A stretch of DNA of 31,895 nt, from contig CAAFLE010000064.1 in NCBI GenBank assembly GCA_900763675.1, positions 1-31,895 on the forward strand. Direction: 5' to 3'. Positions 21,789-31,048 of this stretch are shown piece by piece. A model generated the notes under the pieces. The model was not told the DNA's origin, searched no databases, and saw nothing but the letters and a program-made list of their open reading frames with translations. How positions within the stretch are numbered: position 1 is the first letter of the stretch; every line of letters starts with the position of its first letter. The translations under genes and the position numbers were made by a program. Source of the stretch: an uncultured Oscillospiraceae bacterium (GTDB lineage Bacteria; Bacillota; Clostridia; Oscillospirales; Oscillospiraceae).

Positions 21789-23375
21789 CTATTCGCTCAT
21801 CCGGACGACGAGCGTATCGCCGATCCACGCGACGCTGCCCTTCGCCGGAAAGACCGGCATCCGGGCGATCTCCGGACTGTTTCGGACCAACGGGTCCTTG
21901 CTGATGCAGACCGGCGTCTGCAGGACATACTCGAAATAGGCGGCATAGCCTGCGCTGCCTGCCATGCTGGTCATTCCGGCTCCCGTGATCTCCGAGACCC
22001 GGTCGAAAGCCTCCGGCGCTTCGCCGCCCGGCGAGCCGGAAAACAGCACCGGCGTTTCGCCGGGGACGTATCCCTCCGTCTGCTCCAGCCGGATTCTCAC
22101 GTCCGTCATCTGGGAAACCGTCGCCTGCCGCTCCAGATCCTTTTTGAGATAGAGCGTGTTTGCCGTCTGAATATTTCCCCAGACGATCGCGGCAACCAGC
22201 ACGAGAGACGCGGCGGCGCAGCGGGAAATGTGCCGGCTGTCCGACCGCTCCGCTGCGCTTTGCCGCAGCAGAAGAAGGTCCAGCGGATAGACGAGAGCAA
22301 AGGAATACATCATCAGCGTATGCGCCCGCATCCCGGCATAACTGAGAAAGTTGGACAGATTCATGGCGAACGGCAGGAGAGCGCACAGCGCCAGCGCCAG
22401 AAGCACGTTTCCCGCCGGGAGCTTTTTCCGCAAGACCGCACCGGGGATCGCCGCGAGGAACAGCACGCCGAGCAGAAGGTGCGCCGCGTAGGTGACGGCT
22501 CTTGCCCATCCTGCCGGCTGCGTCAGCACGCCGAGCAGCCAGACCTTGTAGGTCGAGACCACCGCGGCGGGGACAAGACCGATGCGCATTTCTCCAAGAT
22601 GGGGAAGACCGTTGTATTTCCCGGTCAGCTCGATGCCTGTTGCGCCGCATACGGCGCGGACCAGAAGATAATACGCCGCCCCGCTCAGAAGAAGAATGCC
22701 GATCGCCTGCACGCCGTCCCGAAGGACTGCCTTGCAGCCGCCGATCTCCTCCCGGCTGAGGAGCCGGAGAATGCAGGACATCATGATGAGCGATACCGCA
22801 ACGGAGATCATCGCCTGATATAGCGCGAGCGACAGAACGAACGGCACGGCGGCAAGCCACCGGCGGACGCCGCGGCGGCTGTACCAGAGATACGCGCCGT
22901 ATGCTGCGAGGAACACGGCAAACATATCGCTGTCCAGATCGGAAATATACGTTGCCGCCAGTGCCGAAAATGAGACGTTCGCCGTGCAGACAGCGCCGAG
23001 CAGACCCAGTATCAGGACGTTATCGACGGAGAACATCCGCGCCACAAGATATACCGCAAGCGCGACCCAGACGAGCGCGAGCATCCCGGACAGCCACGGT
23101 GTACCGACCGCGCCGGGGAACACCATGCGGTATACCGGGCAAAGGAACCTGCCGAGGGAAATCTTCCATTCCGTGACCGAACCGACGTAGTAATGCATAT
23201 CGCCGCGGAGATACAGCTCGTAGAGCGAATCGTGGCTGAGCGTCAGGTTGGCAAAGGCATAGCCGTGCGCGAGAATGCCGATCAGGAATACCGAGAGAAA
23301 CGAAACGAGAAGCCGCTTGCGCTCACTTTCGATCCGTAGAAAAGGGACGGCGCGGCTGCCGGTCGGGTCTTTCAT
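21789..23375 (-). CDS. GtrII-like polytopic glucosyltransferase
   Basis: The 528-residue product is a large membrane protein with roughly ten to eleven hydrophobic segments. An early loop carries LTLSHDSLYELYLRGDMHYY after the first helix, a region rich in acidic and aromatic residues as expected for GT-C enzymes. The overall pattern fits the GtrII family, which transfers glucose from a lipid carrier to surface polysaccharide. The start at 23375 has GAGGAGG about 10 bases upstream. It is the last gene of the minus-strand operon, 17 bases after the zinc-ribbon gene. Its acceptor is unknown; cell-wall teichoic acid or capsule would be reasonable guesses. The family call rests on remembered similarity. 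Confidence 0.72.
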   Translation of the reverse strand: MKDPTGSRAVPFLRIESERKRLLVSFLSVFLIGILAHGYAFANLTLSHDSLYELYLRGDMHYYVGSVTEWKISLGRFLCPVYRMVFPGAVGTPWLSGMLALVWVALAVYLVARMFSVDNVLILGLLGAVCTANVSFSALAATYISDLDSDMFAVFLAAYGAYLWYSRRGVRRWLAAVPFVLSLALYQAMISVAVSLIMMSCILRLLSREEIGGCKAVLRDGVQAIGILLLSGAAYYLLVRAVCGATGIELTGKYNGLPHLGEMRIGLVPAAVVSTYKVWLLGVLTQPAGWARAVTYAAHLLLGVLFLAAIPGAVLRKKLPAGNVLLALALCALLPFAMNLSNFLSYAGMRAHTLMMYSFALVYPLDLLLLRQSAAERSDSRHISRCAAASLVLVAAIVWGNIQTANTLYLKKDLERQATVSQMTDVRIRLEQTEGYVPGETPVLFSGSPGGEAPEAFDRVSEITGAGMTSMAGSAGYAAYFEYVLQTPVCISKDPLVRNSPEIARMPVFPAKGSVAWIGDTLVVRMSE

Positions 23376-23392
23376 TGCGTCGAAGCCTCCTC

Positions 23393-24034
23393 TTACGGAT
23401 TTACGAAAAGATGCCCGCGGTTGTTGAAATACTGGATGTTGACAAAAATCATGACGACCGAAACGATGAGATTTACTCCGGTGTCCAGACTGAACACCGA
23501 TTCGCCGAGAATGATGCTTCCGACCAGCAGATAGAGCAGCGTGACCACAATGCTCGCGCCTAAGAGGATATAGTACATTTTCGGACCCTCGGCGCGGAAC
23601 TTTGCCAGCGAGCGCTGCACAACGACCGCATACACGGCAAGGGTAAGACAAAATATGCCCATAACAATATCCAGCGGCTTCAGCGCGGGGTAATAGGCAT
23701 AGGCCAGCTCGGCGTTTCCTTCATAGAACCCACCGGTGAAGAATTTTCCGGCATCGACCAGATTGGCGAGCATACCCACCCAGAGCTGGAAATAGATGAT
23801 GAATTTAAACCACTTCATGCCGCGCACGGGCACGGCGCTCGCGCTCGTCGGCACGGGCGCGGTGTAGGTGCAGCTCGGCATTGCGTTCTGCTCCGGCGCC
23901 GCCGGGGCGGGGGTGAAGGTATAGCCGTTGGATGCCGGAGTCTCTGCCGGAGCGGCGGGAGCAAGATTTGCGCCGCAGTTCGGGCAGAATTTTACGCTGT
24001 CGGGGATCTGGGTTCCGCAGAATCGGCAAAACAT
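23393..24034 (-). CDS. Zinc-ribbon membrane protein, function unknown
   Basis: The 213-residue product starts with a zinc ribbon, Cys3-x2-Cys6 and Cys17-x2-Cys20 (FCRFCGTQIP and KFCPNCGANL). An Ala/Pro/Thr-rich linker (about 24-70) follows, then four hydrophobic segments from about residue 74 to the end. Proteins of this shape are common in Clostridia and have no assigned role. AAAGGAGG is well placed before the ATG. It sits 18 bases after recG and 17 bases before the GtrII-like gene, so it is co-transcribed with both. I do not assign a function. Confidence 0.83.
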   Translation of the reverse strand: MFCRFCGTQIPDSVKFCPNCGANLAPAAPAETPASNGYTFTPAPAAPEQNAMPSCTYTAPVPTSASAVPVRGMKWFKFIIYFQLWVGMLANLVDAGKFFTGGFYEGNAELAYAYYPALKPLDIVMGIFCLTLAVYAVVVQRSLAKFRAEGPKMYYILLGASIVVTLLYLLVGSIILGESVFSLDTGVNLIVSVVMIFVNIQYFNNRGHLFVNP

Positions 24035-24052
24035 GGGGATTCCTCCTTTATT

Positions 24053-26089
24053 TTATATATTGAGTTCCTTTCCCTCGTTCGCGGTGAAAAGCGCTTCCAC
24101 GCGCTCGCGCAGCAGAGAAAGCTCCGCGCCGCGCAGCGTTGGGTTTTCCGCGCAGAGCGCTTCCGCGGCGGTCTGCGCCTCCTGCAGCATATGCAGACTG
24201 CCGAACCTGCCGTGCTGGAGCGAGCCGAGTATATCGCCGGGACCGCGCAGATCATAGTCCGCCTGCGCGATCGCAAAGCCGTCGTTCGTTTTTGTGAGAA
24301 TGCGCAGCCGTTCCTTTGCCTCGTCGCTCGTCGTGTCCGACACAAGAACGCAGTAGCTTTTTGCCTTGCCGCGCCCGACGCGGCCGCGCAGCTGGTGCAG
24401 CTGCGAAAGCCCGAACCGCTCGGCGTTTTCCACGACCATGAGCGTGGCGTTCGGCACATCCACGCCGACCTCCACGACCGTGGTGGACACGAGAATGTCG
24501 GTGTCGCCCGCGGCGAACGCCGCCATGACGGCGTCCTTTTCCTTCGGCTTCATCCGCCCGTGGACGCACGCGATTTTATATTCCGGGAAGAGCTTTTGCA
24601 GCTCCAGCGCGTGTTCCGCCGCCGATTTGAGCTTTTTGTCGTCCTCCTCGCCCTCCTCGACCTTCGGGCAGACGACGAATACCTGATGCCCCGCTTCGAC
24701 CTGCTTTCGGATAAAGCCGTTGAGCCGTTCGCGGAGCTTTTCCGTCACGGCGAATGTGTCCACCGGCTCGCGTCCCGGCGGCAGCTCGTCGAGAACGGAT
24801 ATGTCCAGATCGCGGTATACAAGCATTTCGAGCGTCCGGGGAATGGGCGTGGCGGACATGACGAGCAGATGCGGCTGAGCGCCCTTATAGCGCAGGGCGC
24901 TGCGCTGCGCCACGCCGAAGCGGTGCTGCTCGTCCGTGACGGCAAGCGCCAGCTTCCGGAACACAACGTCCTCGGAGATCAGCGCGTGCGTGCCGACGGC
25001 GACGCTGCACGTGCCGCCGGCAAGCGCCGCCTTGACCGCGGCTTTTTCCTTTGCCCGCATCGAGCCGGTGAGCAGCTGCACGTTGATGCCGAACGGCGCA
25101 AGAAAGCCGCGCAGCGTCTGCGCGTGCTGCTGTGCCAGAATCTCCGTCGGCGCCATGAAGGCGCTCTGATAGCCCGCACGGTGTACCGCCCACAGAAGCG
25201 CCGCCGCGACCAGCGTTTTTCCGCTGCCGACGTCGCCCTGCAAAAGCCGCCCCATCCGCTCGCCGGACGCCATGTCGCGCAGCGCCTCGTCCACGGCGCG
25301 GCGCTGCGCCTTCGTCGGCGCAAACGGCAGGGAGGAATAGAAATCCTCAACCGGCGGCAGCGGGATGCTCTCGCCCCGCGCTGCCTTTTGCAGCATATGC
25401 ATCCGCTGCATGGCGCAGGAGCGGACGAAAAACTCGTCGAACGCGATCCGGCGCTTGGCAAGCGCCAGCGCGTTCTCGTCCGAGGGAAAGTGGATGTTCC
25501 GGTAAGCAAAGCCGATCTGCGGCAGCTCGTACCGCGCCGTGATGTCCGCGGGCAGCAGCTCGGGGATCCGGTCGCCGCATTCGTTGAGCGCACATTCCAC
25601 CGCGTTCACGACGAGCCGGTTGGAGATGCCATGAGTGAGCGAGTAGAGCGGGAGTATGCGCCCCGTGACCGTTCCGGCGCGGCTTTCCGCCTCAAAAACG
25701 GGATTGGTGAACGTTTTCCGCAGCAGCGTTCCGCCCGCCTTGCCGTAAAAGACGTAGGTCTCGCCCTTGATGAGCTGGTCACGGACGTAGCTCTGGTTGA
25801 AAAACGTCACTTCCGCACCGTCGCTCTCGTCCACGATGCGCAGCTTTACAAGGTCCAGCCCGCGCCGCACGTGCGTAAGGCGCGGGTCGGTCGCCACCAT
25901 AGCGCGGACGCACGCCGTTTCCTCCGGCAGCAGCTCCGCGATCGGGCGCACGGCGGTGCGGTCCTCGTAGGCGCGGGGGAAGTAGCGGAGAAGATCGCCG
26001 AGCGTGCGTATTCCGAGCCGTCCGAGCGCTTTCGCCCGCTGCTCGCCGACGCCTTTTATGTAGCGGATGTCCGTGGTCAGCTCCGGCAC
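24053..26089 (-). CDS. recG: ATP-dependent DNA helicase RecG
   Basis: The 678-residue product is full-length RecG, which remodels stalled replication forks and branch-migrates Holliday junctions. An N-terminal helix-hairpin-helix-like segment (IRYIKGVGEQRAKALGRLGI) and wedge/OB domain (about 55-190) precede the helicase core. Walker A is GDVGSGKT (285-292), the Walker B box is DEQH (386-389), SATPIPRTL is motif III, and QLRGRVGRG is motif VI. The C-terminus has the TRG-type motif region DYDLRGPGDILGSLQHG. Translation starts with GTG, with AAAGGAG at good spacing. It lies 21 bases after the ABC-F gene in the minus-strand operon. Confidence 0.97.
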   Translation of the reverse strand: MPELTTDIRYIKGVGEQRAKALGRLGIRTLGDLLRYFPRAYEDRTAVRPIAELLPEETACVRAMVATDPRLTHVRRGLDLVKLRIVDESDGAEVTFFNQSYVRDQLIKGETYVFYGKAGGTLLRKTFTNPVFEAESRAGTVTGRILPLYSLTHGISNRLVVNAVECALNECGDRIPELLPADITARYELPQIGFAYRNIHFPSDENALALAKRRIAFDEFFVRSCAMQRMHMLQKAARGESIPLPPVEDFYSSLPFAPTKAQRRAVDEALRDMASGERMGRLLQGDVGSGKTLVAAALLWAVHRAGYQSAFMAPTEILAQQHAQTLRGFLAPFGINVQLLTGSMRAKEKAAVKAALAGGTCSVAVGTHALISEDVVFRKLALAVTDEQHRFGVAQRSALRYKGAQPHLLVMSATPIPRTLEMLVYRDLDISVLDELPPGREPVDTFAVTEKLRERLNGFIRKQVEAGHQVFVVCPKVEEGEEDDKKLKSAAEHALELQKLFPEYKIACVHGRMKPKEKDAVMAAFAAGDTDILVSTTVVEVGVDVPNATLMVVENAERFGLSQLHQLRGRVGRGKAKSYCVLVSDTTSDEAKERLRILTKTNDGFAIAQADYDLRGPGDILGSLQHGRFGSLHMLQEAQTAAEALCAENPTLRGAELSLLRERVEALFTANEGKELNI

Positions 26090-26110
26090 GGCGGTTCTCC
26101 TTTCCCGATC

Positions 26111-27985
26111 TTATTCGGCAAGCGTTTCCCACTCGGCGTAGAGCGCTTCAATCTCACTCTCCGCCGCGGTCTTTTTCTCGCCAAGCTCCATGAGCTTCTG
26201 ATAATCGGAGGCGTTTGCCTCCATGTCCTCTTCGATGGACCGCAGCGCCGCCTCGGCGCGTTCAATGTCGCGCTCGAGCTTCTGGCGGCGGCGGTCGCGG
26301 TTCGGCTCGGGCTTTTTCTTTGGCCTTTCCTCGCGCACGGCGGGCTTTGCCGCCTTCGCCGCCGAGCGGAGCGATTCCTGCCGCGCCCGGTATTCCTGCC
26401 ACTCGGCAAAGCCGCCGCGGAAATCCTCAATGCCGCCGTCGTGCAGACACCAGATGCGCGTGGCAAATTTTTCGATGAACCACCGGTCGTGGCTCACGAA
26501 AAGCAGCGCCTCGGTGTAATCCGTGAGCGCGTCCTCCATCCACTCGCGGGAGAGAAGGTCGAGATGGTTCGTCGGCTCGTCGAGCATCAGGAAATTGATG
26601 TCGTCGCGCATGAGAATGCACAGCCGCAGCCGGCTCTTCTCGCCGCCGGATAGGACGGAAACGGTCTTGAATACGTCCTCGCCCCGGAAGCCGAACGCCG
26701 CGAGACGGTTCCGCGCCGTCTGCGGGTCGCACTTTGCCTCCCAGAGCATCGTGTCTACCATATTGCGGGTCGGATCGTCAAACCGCACGAGCTGCGGAAG
26801 ATACGCGCTCTTGACCGCCGGACCGAGATGGATCCAGCCGCAGTCGGGCGTTTCCTCGCCGGTGATGCAGCGGAGCAGCGTGGATTTTCCCGTGCCGTTG
26901 TCGCCGATGAGCGCAATGCGCTCGCCCGGCTCGACAAGCGCCTCCACGCCGGAGAAAAGCCGCTTTTCGCCGTAGCTTTTTGCGACGTCCTCCAGCACGA
27001 GTACCTCGTCGCCGAAAAATTCCTTCTGCCGGAAGCGGACGGAGAGCTTTTTGTCCTCGCGGGGCTTTTCGGCGTTCTGGAGCCGGGCAATGCGTTTTTC
27101 CATCGAGAACGCCCGCTTGTGCAGCTTGTCCGCGCCCATGAACGCCCACAGGTGCAGATCGTCCGCCGCCTTCTGCAAATGAGCGATCTCCTTCTGGTTT
27201 TTCTCGTACTGCTTGCGCAGCTCCTCATACCGGCGCTGTTTTTCCTCGGCATAAAACGTATAGTTGCCGTTATAAAACTCCGCCTTGCCGTTGACGATCT
27301 CGATAATGCGCTGCGCGATCTTATCGAGAAACCAGCGGTCGTGCGAAATGGCAAGAACGGTACCCTTGAAATGCAGCAGGTAATCCTCCAGCCACTCGGT
27401 CGCGTGCATATCGAGATGGTTCGTCGGCTCGTCGAGCAGCAGAATGTCGGTGTCTTCCAGAATGAGCCGCGCCAGATTGACGCGGGTCTTTTCTCCGCCG
27501 GAGAGCGAATCGAAAAGCTGCTCGCGCATGGCGGGGGGAATGTCCAGACCGTTTGCCACCTTATTGCGGCGCACCTCGGCATCGTATCCGCCGAGCGTTT
27601 CAAAGCGGGAGAGCAGCTCGTCATACTCCGAGAGCAGCGCCCGGTCGTCGGAGACTGCCATCAATTCCTCGAGCTTTCGCATCCGCTCCTGCATCGAGCA
27701 CAGCCGTTCCTCGGCGGTCGCAAGAACGTCCTCCACGGTGTAGCCCGCCGGATACTGCGGGATCTGCGACACAAGACCGAGCCGCTTGCCGCGGGCAATG
27801 TCGATCTCGCCTTTGTCCTCCGTAAGCTCGCCGACCAGAAGACGGAAGAGCGTCGTCTTTCCCGTGCCGTTTCGACCGAGAATGCCGACGCGCTCGCCGT
27901 GCTGCACCTGAAAGGTCAGCCCGTCGAGAATGTTGTTGTTGACCTCAAACGCTTTTGTGAGATCACGGACGGAAATATCAATCAT
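26111..27985 (-). CDS. ABC-F family ATPase (two ABC domains, no membrane part)
   Basis: The 624-residue product contains two ABC ATPase domains joined by a linker. Walker A loops are GRNGTGKT (37-44) and GDNGTGKS (361-368), signatures are LSGGEK (161-166 and 445-450), and DEPTNHLD occurs at 185-192 and 469-476. The charged helical linker (about 240-320) is the element that reaches the ribosomal P-site tRNA in characterised members. A Lys/Arg/Glu-rich C-terminal coiled-coil (about 540-624) follows, as in the Uup or YdiF types. ABC-F proteins rescue or modulate ribosomes, and some give antibiotic resistance; nothing here singles out a resistance type. It overlaps the PBP gene by 8 bases. Confidence 0.93.
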   Translation of the reverse strand: MIDISVRDLTKAFEVNNNILDGLTFQVQHGERVGILGRNGTGKTTLFRLLVGELTEDKGEIDIARGKRLGLVSQIPQYPAGYTVEDVLATAEERLCSMQERMRKLEELMAVSDDRALLSEYDELLSRFETLGGYDAEVRRNKVANGLDIPPAMREQLFDSLSGGEKTRVNLARLILEDTDILLLDEPTNHLDMHATEWLEDYLLHFKGTVLAISHDRWFLDKIAQRIIEIVNGKAEFYNGNYTFYAEEKQRRYEELRKQYEKNQKEIAHLQKAADDLHLWAFMGADKLHKRAFSMEKRIARLQNAEKPREDKKLSVRFRQKEFFGDEVLVLEDVAKSYGEKRLFSGVEALVEPGERIALIGDNGTGKSTLLRCITGEETPDCGWIHLGPAVKSAYLPQLVRFDDPTRNMVDTMLWEAKCDPQTARNRLAAFGFRGEDVFKTVSVLSGGEKSRLRLCILMRDDINFLMLDEPTNHLDLLSREWMEDALTDYTEALLFVSHDRWFIEKFATRIWCLHDGGIEDFRGGFAEWQEYRARQESLRSAAKAAKPAVREERPKKKPEPNRDRRRQKLERDIERAEAALRSIEEDMEANASDYQKLMELGEKKTAAESEIEALYAEWETLAE

Positions 27986-29285
27986 TGGGATAATACTCCA
28001 ATACGGTTTGTAATACGGAATTGGCGACGCCGCCCGCCTGCAAAAGCCCGCCGCCGCCGTGTTCGAGCATCACGGCGAACGCCACCGGCGGACCGGAGCG
28101 GAGATACCCGACGAACCATGCGTGCGTCGTGCCGTCGCCGACCTCGGCGGTGCCGCTCTTGGCGCATAGGTCGAGACCCGGGAACCGGTCTCGACCGTAG
28201 CCGTAGGCGACATCGTAGCTCATGCATTCGCCGGCATACTCCGCCGTCTCCGCGCTCATAAGCACCGCTCCGCCGCCCACACCGCCATAGGAGAGCGTCG
28301 GCGTGACCGCCGTGCCGCCATTGGCGATGGCGGCGCACAGCCGCATCATGGCGTAGGGTGTCACAAGATCGGTGTACTGCCCGATGCCGAGCCACGCCTC
28401 GTCACTGCTGCCCGCCGAAGCGGTCTGCACCTTGCCTGAGGCGGCGGAAGCGCCGTCGAGCGTGAGAGCGCCCGCAACGCCGAGCCGCTGCGCCGTGTTC
28501 ACGAGCGTCTCGCTGCCAAGCTCGAGCGCCAGCTCGCCGAACGCGCAGTTGCAGGAATTGGCAAGCGCCTGCTCAACCGTCTGCGGACCGTGCCAGCCGG
28601 TGCATATGACCGTCCCGCCGGGGAGATCGAGATACTGATTGCACGTAAACGTCCGCTCCGATAGATCGGGGAGATTTTCCTGCGCGGCGATGAGCGTCAC
28701 GAGCTTGAATACCGAGCCGGGCGTGAACGTAGCGAGCGTGCAGCGGTTGATGAAAAGCCCGTCAATGCTCATGTCGGGATCGCCGTTCGGGTCATAGGAC
28801 GGGGAGGAGACCATGGTCAGAATTTCGCCGGTCTTGTAATTCATCACCAGCACTGCGCCGCTGCGCCCGGCGAGTGCGTCCCACGCCGCGCTTTGCAGTC
28901 TTACGTCGAGCGAGAGCGCCGCGACCGCGCCGCCGCCGGGCGTGCCGTTTACGAAGGAATAGCCGGAAAGCTCGTCTGCAAAGAGCGAGAGCGCCCCGTC
29001 GATGTACCCGCGGTGGTCGCCGACGGCGTGGACGGACGCGAGCCGTACCGTGAGATCGTCGGCATAATGCATAACGCCGTCCTCCGTCTGGGCGAGAACG
29101 ACGCCGTTGCGGTCGGTCAATGTGCTACTTTTCAGTATGCCGTTTTGGTAAATGTGCCGGTTGGCGCTGTAGGAAGCCCAGTCGCCGCCGTGCTGCACGA
29201 GCCGGACGAGAAAAACGCCCACGCCCACAAGCAGCAGCGCCGCGAGCAGCAGCGCAATGGCGGAGCGGTGTTCGATGCGTTTCAT
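27978..29285 (-). CDS. Class B penicillin-binding protein (transpeptidase)
   Basis: The 435-residue product has one N-terminal membrane anchor (about 8-30) and a penicillin-binding transpeptidase domain outside the membrane. All three active-site motifs are present: Ser191-x2-Lys194 (PGSVFK), Ser244-x-Asn246 (NSCN) and Lys376-Ser-Gly-Thr (KSGT). It is short, with little room for the large dimerisation domain of PBP2/FtsI, like the PbpA-type partner of FtsW/RodA in Actinobacteria and Clostridia. GGAGGCGG precedes the ATG, which overlaps the end of the FtsW-type gene by 4 bases, so the polymerase and transpeptidase are translationally coupled and presumably form one complex. Confidence 0.94.
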   Translation of the reverse strand: MKRIEHRSAIALLLAALLLVGVGVFLVRLVQHGGDWASYSANRHIYQNGILKSSTLTDRNGVVLAQTEDGVMHYADDLTVRLASVHAVGDHRGYIDGALSLFADELSGYSFVNGTPGGGAVAALSLDVRLQSAAWDALAGRSGAVLVMNYKTGEILTMVSSPSYDPNGDPDMSIDGLFINRCTLATFTPGSVFKLVTLIAAQENLPDLSERTFTCNQYLDLPGGTVICTGWHGPQTVEQALANSCNCAFGELALELGSETLVNTAQRLGVAGALTLDGASAASGKVQTASAGSSDEAWLGIGQYTDLVTPYAMMRLCAAIANGGTAVTPTLSYGGVGGGAVLMSAETAEYAGECMSYDVAYGYGRDRFPGLDLCAKSGTAEVGDGTTHAWFVGYLRSGPPVAFAVMLEHGGGGLLQAGGVANSVLQTVLEYYPND

Positions 29286-30985
29286 TTTGCCGCCTCCTTC
29301 CGCGCCGCTTTCCGCACGCGCTCAAAGCTCGTGCGCAGCGCAAAGCTGCCGCCGGAGCGCGTGTCGCCCGCTTTGATGTAGGCGAGCATTCCCCAGCAGG
29401 AGATCAGGCTTGATCCGCCCTTGGATACGAACGGGAACGTCACGCCCGTAAACGGCAGCAAATCGAGCGAGCCGAACACGTTGAGCGCGAGCTGCGCCAT
29501 AAAGATCGTGACCGTGGCACATGAGGCGATAACATAGTAGGACGAGCGCCCCGCCGCCGCGCTGCGCACGGAGAAAACCGCGAGCAGCAGCAGCGAGAGA
29601 AAGCAGCACAGCGCAACGATCAGCCCCAGCTCCTCGCACACGACGCCGAACACCATGTCGGTGTTGGCGGCGAACACGTTTTTGAGCCAGCCCGCGCCCG
29701 CGCCGCGCCCGAAAAGCCCTCCGGCGGCGACGGCGGACATGGTGCGCACCTGCTGGAAGCCGGTGTTCAGCGGGTCCTCCCACGCATGACCCCAGGTGGC
29801 GAAGCGCTGCGCCACATACGGCTTCACGGCCAGCACGAGCATGACCGCGAGCGCCGCGCCGCCGATGGCGAGAAAGAGCGTGGCAAAGCTCCCGGAGCGC
29901 ATGAACGAAATGACGAGGAAGCACACGAAGAATACAAGCGCCGTGCCGAAATCGCCCATGAGCGCCAGAGCGCCGACGCACACGGCGGAAAACGCGATGA
30001 ACAAAATAAGGTTGCGCCGCCGGAACAGACGGTCGAGCGTCGCCGCGCCCGCGTAAACGTAAGCGATCTTTACAAACTCCGAGGGCTGCAAAGTTTGCCC
30101 GGCGACGCTCAGCCAGTTTTTCGCGCCCCAGATCGTCTCGCTCAGCAGGAGATTGAGCGCGAGAAAACCGAGCGCGGCGAAAGCCATCAGCCAGCGCAGC
30201 GCCCGGACGCGGTGCAGATCGCGCAGCCAGATACCGAGCGCGAAGAAGAGGACAAGCGCTGCGAGAAACAGCAGACACTGCCGCCCCATGCTCTCCGGCG
30301 CGGACGACCCGGCGACAGAAAACCCGACGGTTGTGAGGAAAAATGCGATGGTCTCCGGCTCAAACCCGCGCACGGATATGCTCCGCATCACGAAATAGCA
30401 GAACCATTCCATGGCGAAAAGCATTCCGAAGGAGAGCGTGATGTATACGAGATCGGCGCCCTCCGCCGTAAAGAAAAACTGGAAGAGCAGCACGAGCTGG
30501 AAGCAGACGAGCAGAAGCAGCGTGACGGCGGGCTGAACCTTGTGCCCGGTCACAGGGCGCTTGCGCTGCAAGGTGGCACGCTGCGCGTCGTCGAGCGACA
30601 AAAAGTGCAGCGTCACCTCGCCGAGCCGGAGCGCGTCGCCGCCGTGGAGCGGCGCGTCGCCCGTGACGGGTACGCCGTTCACCCACACACCCTTGCCGCC
30701 GTCGAGCGCCGAAACGGTCCACGCTCCGGAGCCGGAGCGCTGAATGGCGGCGTGGCTGCGCTCGATGCCCTCGCCGGTGAGTACGATGTCGGAGGCTTTT
30801 GCCCGCCCGAGGATGCACTCCCAATGCTCGATCGGGCGCGACGTGCCGTCTGGCAGCTCAAGATAGCCCCAGACCTCCGGCACGTACCGTTCGCTCAGCA
30901 TCGACCGGGCGCAGCGCACCACGATCCACACGGCGAAAAGCGCGAGAACGTACCCGGTATATTGAAGAAAAGCGGTCTCTGTCAT
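29282..30985 (-). CDS. FHA domain-FtsW/RodA/SpoVE (SEDS) fusion
   Basis: The 567-residue product has an N-terminal membrane helix (about 9-25), a cytoplasmic FHA domain (about 50-130), then a SEDS peptidoglycan polymerase with about ten helices. SEDS marks are GAKNWL (287-292), LQPSEFVK (299-306), DFGTAL (345-350), WEDPLNTGFQQ with the likely catalytic Asp404, and EELG (451-454). The FHA part keeps Gly60-Arg61, His78 and Asn103-Gly104, but the position of the phosphate-binding Ser of the SRxH motif is Glu75 (IERSHA). The polymerase should work with the PBP encoded next. The start has CGGAG upstream. It heads the six-gene minus-strand operon. FHA-SEDS fusions are known in Gram-positive bacteria; the altered Ser is the odd part. 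Confidence 0.93.
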   Translation of the reverse strand: MTETAFLQYTGYVLALFAVWIVVRCARSMLSERYVPEVWGYLELPDGTSRPIEHWECILGRAKASDIVLTGEGIERSHAAIQRSGSGAWTVSALDGGKGVWVNGVPVTGDAPLHGGDALRLGEVTLHFLSLDDAQRATLQRKRPVTGHKVQPAVTLLLLVCFQLVLLFQFFFTAEGADLVYITLSFGMLFAMEWFCYFVMRSISVRGFEPETIAFFLTTVGFSVAGSSAPESMGRQCLLFLAALVLFFALGIWLRDLHRVRALRWLMAFAALGFLALNLLLSETIWGAKNWLSVAGQTLQPSEFVKIAYVYAGAATLDRLFRRRNLILFIAFSAVCVGALALMGDFGTALVFFVCFLVISFMRSGSFATLFLAIGGAALAVMLVLAVKPYVAQRFATWGHAWEDPLNTGFQQVRTMSAVAAGGLFGRGAGAGWLKNVFAANTDMVFGVVCEELGLIVALCCFLSLLLLAVFSVRSAAAGRSSYYVIASCATVTIFMAQLALNVFGSLDLLPFTGVTFPFVSKGGSSLISCWGMLAYIKAGDTRSGGSFALRTSFERVRKAARKEAAK

Positions 30986-31005
30986 GGAATCGCTCCGTAA
31001 AGATA

Positions 31006-31028
31006 ATTATACAAAATGAATTATACCA
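31006..31028 (-). promoter_or_regulatory. Tandem -10 boxes of the FHA-FtsW operon
   Basis: The minus strand has TGGTATAAT (31028-31020, an extended -10) and a second TATAAT (31011-31006). Neither has a good -35 box; the 19-bp palindrome at 31030-31048 lies where the -35 contacts of the first would be. Confidence 0.5.
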
Positions 31029-31029
31029 T

Positions 31030-31048
31030 TTTTCTTGCCGCAAGAAAA
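31030..31048. promoter_or_regulatory. Perfect 19-bp palindrome in a divergent promoter region
   Basis: TTTTCTTGC-C-GCAAGAAAA has 9-bp arms without mismatch. It covers the tmk -35 box (31035-31040) and abuts the extended -10 element of the FtsW operon, so a protein bound here could affect both directions. The regulator is not identified. Confidence 0.55.

Noticed and set aside
24191..26653. 820-codon plus-strand frame opposite recG and the ABC-F gene
   Set aside because: It spans two genuine minus-strand genes, lacks a ribosome binding site and shows no recognisable domain.
26111..27985. ABC-F protein as an antibiotic-resistance determinant
   Set aside because: Nothing in the sequence separates it from housekeeping ABC-F translation factors, and it lies in a core-gene operon.
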